Shown here one piece after another: positions 62,421-64,000 of a stretch of DNA of 64,000 bases (position 1 is its first letter; each line of letters starts with the position of its first letter). The stretch is from positions 1,095,067-1,159,066 of the forward strand of contig NZ_JAKENF010000002.1 of the NCBI RefSeq assembly GCF_021491355.1, written 5' to 3'. The notes under the pieces were generated by a model. The model saw only the letters and a list, made by a program, of their open reading frames with translations, made no database searches and had not been told where the DNA came from. The DNA is from Alitabrizicola rongguiensis (GTDB lineage Bacteria > Pseudomonadota > Alphaproteobacteria > Rhodobacterales > Rhodobacteraceae). The position numbers were made by a program, and so were the translations under genes.

Positions 62421-63862
62421 GGTGCACCTGCCGAAATGTAAGCCGTCTTGACCGTGGTAAAGAACTCGACTGCATGCCGTCCCTGTTCACGCGGCCCAAG
62501 GCTTGACGCCTTGCGTCCTCCGAAGGGCACGTGGAAATCGACCCCCGCTGTCGGCAGGTTGACCATGACCATTCCAGCCTGCGCCTCCCGCTTGAAATGG
62601 GTCGCATGTGCAAGGCTTCTGGTCACGATGCCCGAAGACAGCCCGAACTCCGTATCGTTCGCCACGCTCAGCGCCTCGTCATAGTCCTTGACCCGGATGA
62701 CGCAAGCGACGGGTCCGAAGATCTCCTCACGCGCAATGCGCATGGTGTTGTTGGCCTCGGTGAACAGCGCCGGGGTCAGGAAGTGCCCCTCTGTCGACCG
62801 CTGCACCCGCTGCCCGCCAAAGACCAGTTGCGCCCCCTCCTGCTGGCCGATCGCTATGTATCGCTCATCCTGTTCAAGTTGTCCGGGATCCACCACCGGT
62901 CCGATCTGGACGCCTGCCTCAAGTGCATGACCCACCGTAAGTTGACCAAGGCGCTCCGTCAGCGCCGCGACGAAGGCATCATGGATTCCTTCGGTGACGA
63001 CCAGGCGAGAAGACGCAGTACAACGCTGTCCGGTTGAGAAATAGGCGCCCTGCACGGCACAATCGACCGCCACGGACAGGTCGGCATCATCAAGAACGAC
63101 CAGTGGATTCTTGCCTCCCATCTCAAGCTGCACACGCCTCCCCAAGCGGGCGGATGCTTCCGCGACACGCGCCCCCGTCGCTGTCGAACCGGTGAAGGAC
63201 ATTGCAGTGATTGTCGGGCTTTCCAGCATCACCTGCCCCACGACTGATCCGCGCCCCATCACCAGATTCAGCACGCCCGGCGGAAGACCCGCCCGATGCA
63301 GGATGTCCACCAGTGCCCAAGCGCAGCCCGGCACCAGATCGGCCGGCTTGAAAACGACCGTATTGCCGTAGGCAAGGGCAGGCGCGATCTTCCACGCCGG
63401 GATCGCAATCGGGAAGTTCCATGGCGTGATGATGCCCACGACTCCAACCGGCTCGCGCGAAATCTCGATCCCGATCCCTGGCCTGACCGAACTGATTATC
63501 TCGCCGCTCTGGCGCAGGATTTCGCCAGCGTAGAAATCGAAGATCTGTCCGGCGCGTGTTGCCTCGCCTATTCCTTCCGGCAGGGTCTTTCCCTCCTCGC
63601 TCGACAACAGCCTGCCAAGCTCCTCGCGGCGCGCCGTGATCTCGTCGGCCGCCTTGCGCAGGATGGCTTGTCGCTGCAGCAGTGGCATGCGTGCCCAGCC
63701 TGGCGCAGTCGCCTGCGCAGCAGCGATGGCCGCCCCGGCATCAGCGGCCGATCCACGCGCATATTCCCCGACAGGTGAGGCCAAATCGGAAGGGTTCCCG
63801 TTCACCGTGAAGTCGGAGCCGACCCAGCTTCCATCGATCAGGTTCATGTGGCGTTGCATCAT
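62417..63862 (-). CDS. NAD(P)-dependent aldehyde dehydrogenase, KGSADH-like
   Basis: A 481-residue aldehyde dehydrogenase. The catalytic Cys is in FSTGQRCTASSRLV and the Glu in QLEMGGKNPLVVLDD. The cofactor segment is TPWNFPIAIPAWKIAPALAY. The C-terminus FGGRKASSLGPREQGRHAVEF resembles alpha-ketoglutaric semialdehyde dehydrogenases of sugar-acid and hydroxyproline pathways. GGAAGGAAG precedes the ATG at 63862. Its start is interlaced with the stop of a gene that runs off the right edge. Confidence 0.9.
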   Translation of the reverse strand: MMQRHMNLIDGSWVGSDFTVNGNPSDLASPVGEYARGSAADAGAAIAAAQATAPGWARMPLLQRQAILRKAADEITARREELGRLLSSEEGKTLPEGIGEATRAGQIFDFYAGEILRQSGEIISSVRPGIGIEISREPVGVVGIITPWNFPIAIPAWKIAPALAYGNTVVFKPADLVPGCAWALVDILHRAGLPPGVLNLVMGRGSVVGQVMLESPTITAMSFTGSTATGARVAEASARLGRRVQLEMGGKNPLVVLDDADLSVAVDCAVQGAYFSTGQRCTASSRLVVTEGIHDAFVAALTERLGQLTVGHALEAGVQIGPVVDPGQLEQDERYIAIGQQEGAQLVFGGQRVQRSTEGHFLTPALFTEANNTMRIAREEIFGPVACVIRVKDYDEALSVANDTEFGLSSGIVTRSLAHATHFKREAQAGMVMVNLPTAGVDFHVPFGGRKASSLGPREQGRHAVEFFTTVKTAYISAGAP

Positions 63863-64000
63863 GCGCTTCCTTCCATTCGGGTTATCTTTCTTCGCTGGTC
63901 ATCGATACCCATTGAGATGAGGATGGGATTGTTTGTCTGTCGCTGTTGGAAGCTGGCCTTGTCGGAGAGGCCCTTCCAGTTTGCGGCGATGAGGGATTGG
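63859..64000 (-). CDS. 3' end of an unidentified gene (cut by window)
   Basis: An open frame on the minus strand enters at the right edge and continues for 46 codons to a TGA that overlaps the aldehyde dehydrogenase ATG (ATGA). The visible residues include SLIAANWKGLSDKAS, then NPILISMGIDDQRRK, and end RMEGSA. This is too short to name a family. The 4-bp overlap, as in other operons of this window, argues that it is real and belongs to the operon with the dehydrogenase and the GlcG gene. Confidence 0.5.
   Translation of the reverse strand, partial: QSLIAANWKGLSDKASFQQRQTNNPILISMGIDDQRRKITRMEGSA

Overview
The window looks like chromosomal or large-replicon DNA of a GC-rich alphaproteobacterium, most likely a member of the Rhodobacteraceae (Rhodobacter/Paracoccus relatives). 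This rests on gene content and style: TctABC with TctDE, DctA/DctB/DctD, an LpiA-AcvB pair, a D-cysteine desulfhydrase/cysteate lyase-type gene beside a LysR regulator, many 4-bp ATGA gene overlaps, and purine-rich ribosome-binding sites. No rRNA, tRNA, insertion sequence, prophage or CRISPR array was seen. The window cuts a gene at each end.

Layout. 0-1.2 kb: the start of a PLP-dependent cysteine/cysteate lyase, divergent from a LysR regulator. 1.3-5.4 kb: acvB-lpiA (lysyl-phosphatidylglycerol metabolism). 5.6-6.6 kb: a secreted c-type cytochrome and an unknown secreted protein. 7-10.7 kb: PEP synthase, an FNR-like box, an unknown small protein, a GAF protein and a 51-residue peptide. 10.8-17.2 kb: a tripartite tricarboxylate transporter with its two-component system and a PgtC-like binding protein. 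17.4-21.4 kb: two convergent sugar-acid operons that together suggest an oxidative L-galactose-type route ending at KDPG. 21.8-27.8 kb: a 2000-residue RTX protein with six tandem modules of exactly 471 bp. 28.1-32.7 kb: dctA divergent from dctBD. 32.9-42.8 kb: a gamma-glutamyltransferase-family enzyme divergent from a GntR-led operon encoding a PotABCD-type importer, two aldolase-type enzymes, a hydroxyacid dehydrogenase and a GlcD-type oxidase. 43.3-51.8 kb: an EamA transporter, a lactonase, a ribose-type ABC importer and a divergent two-component system. 51.9-52.8 kb: a MarR regulator under a perfect 16-bp inverted repeat, plus a DUF1398 protein. 52.9-56.8 kb: cyoABCD quinol oxidase with a frameshift in cyoB. 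57.2-60.2 kb: DUF4405 membrane protein, siderophore-interacting flavoprotein and secreted tannase-like hydrolase in one operon. 60.9-64 kb: glycerol dehydrogenase-type enzyme, GlcG protein, aldehyde dehydrogenase and a gene cut by the window end.

Taken together the window is a catabolic and transport neighbourhood: organic acids (Tct, Dct), sugar acids (two dehydrogenases, KdgK, SDR, SMP-30, ribose-type ABC) and hydroxy/oxo acids (GntR operon), each with a local regulator. The most interesting points are the GntR operon, whose divergent 'GGT' lacks the glutamate-binding residues; the homopolymer-linked cyoB frameshift; the exact-period RTX array with a G9 tract at its start; a DctD lacking the GAFTGA loop and the Walker B glutamate; and the tannase/ferric-reductase operon. 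All functions are read from protein sequence by eye. No database search was run.
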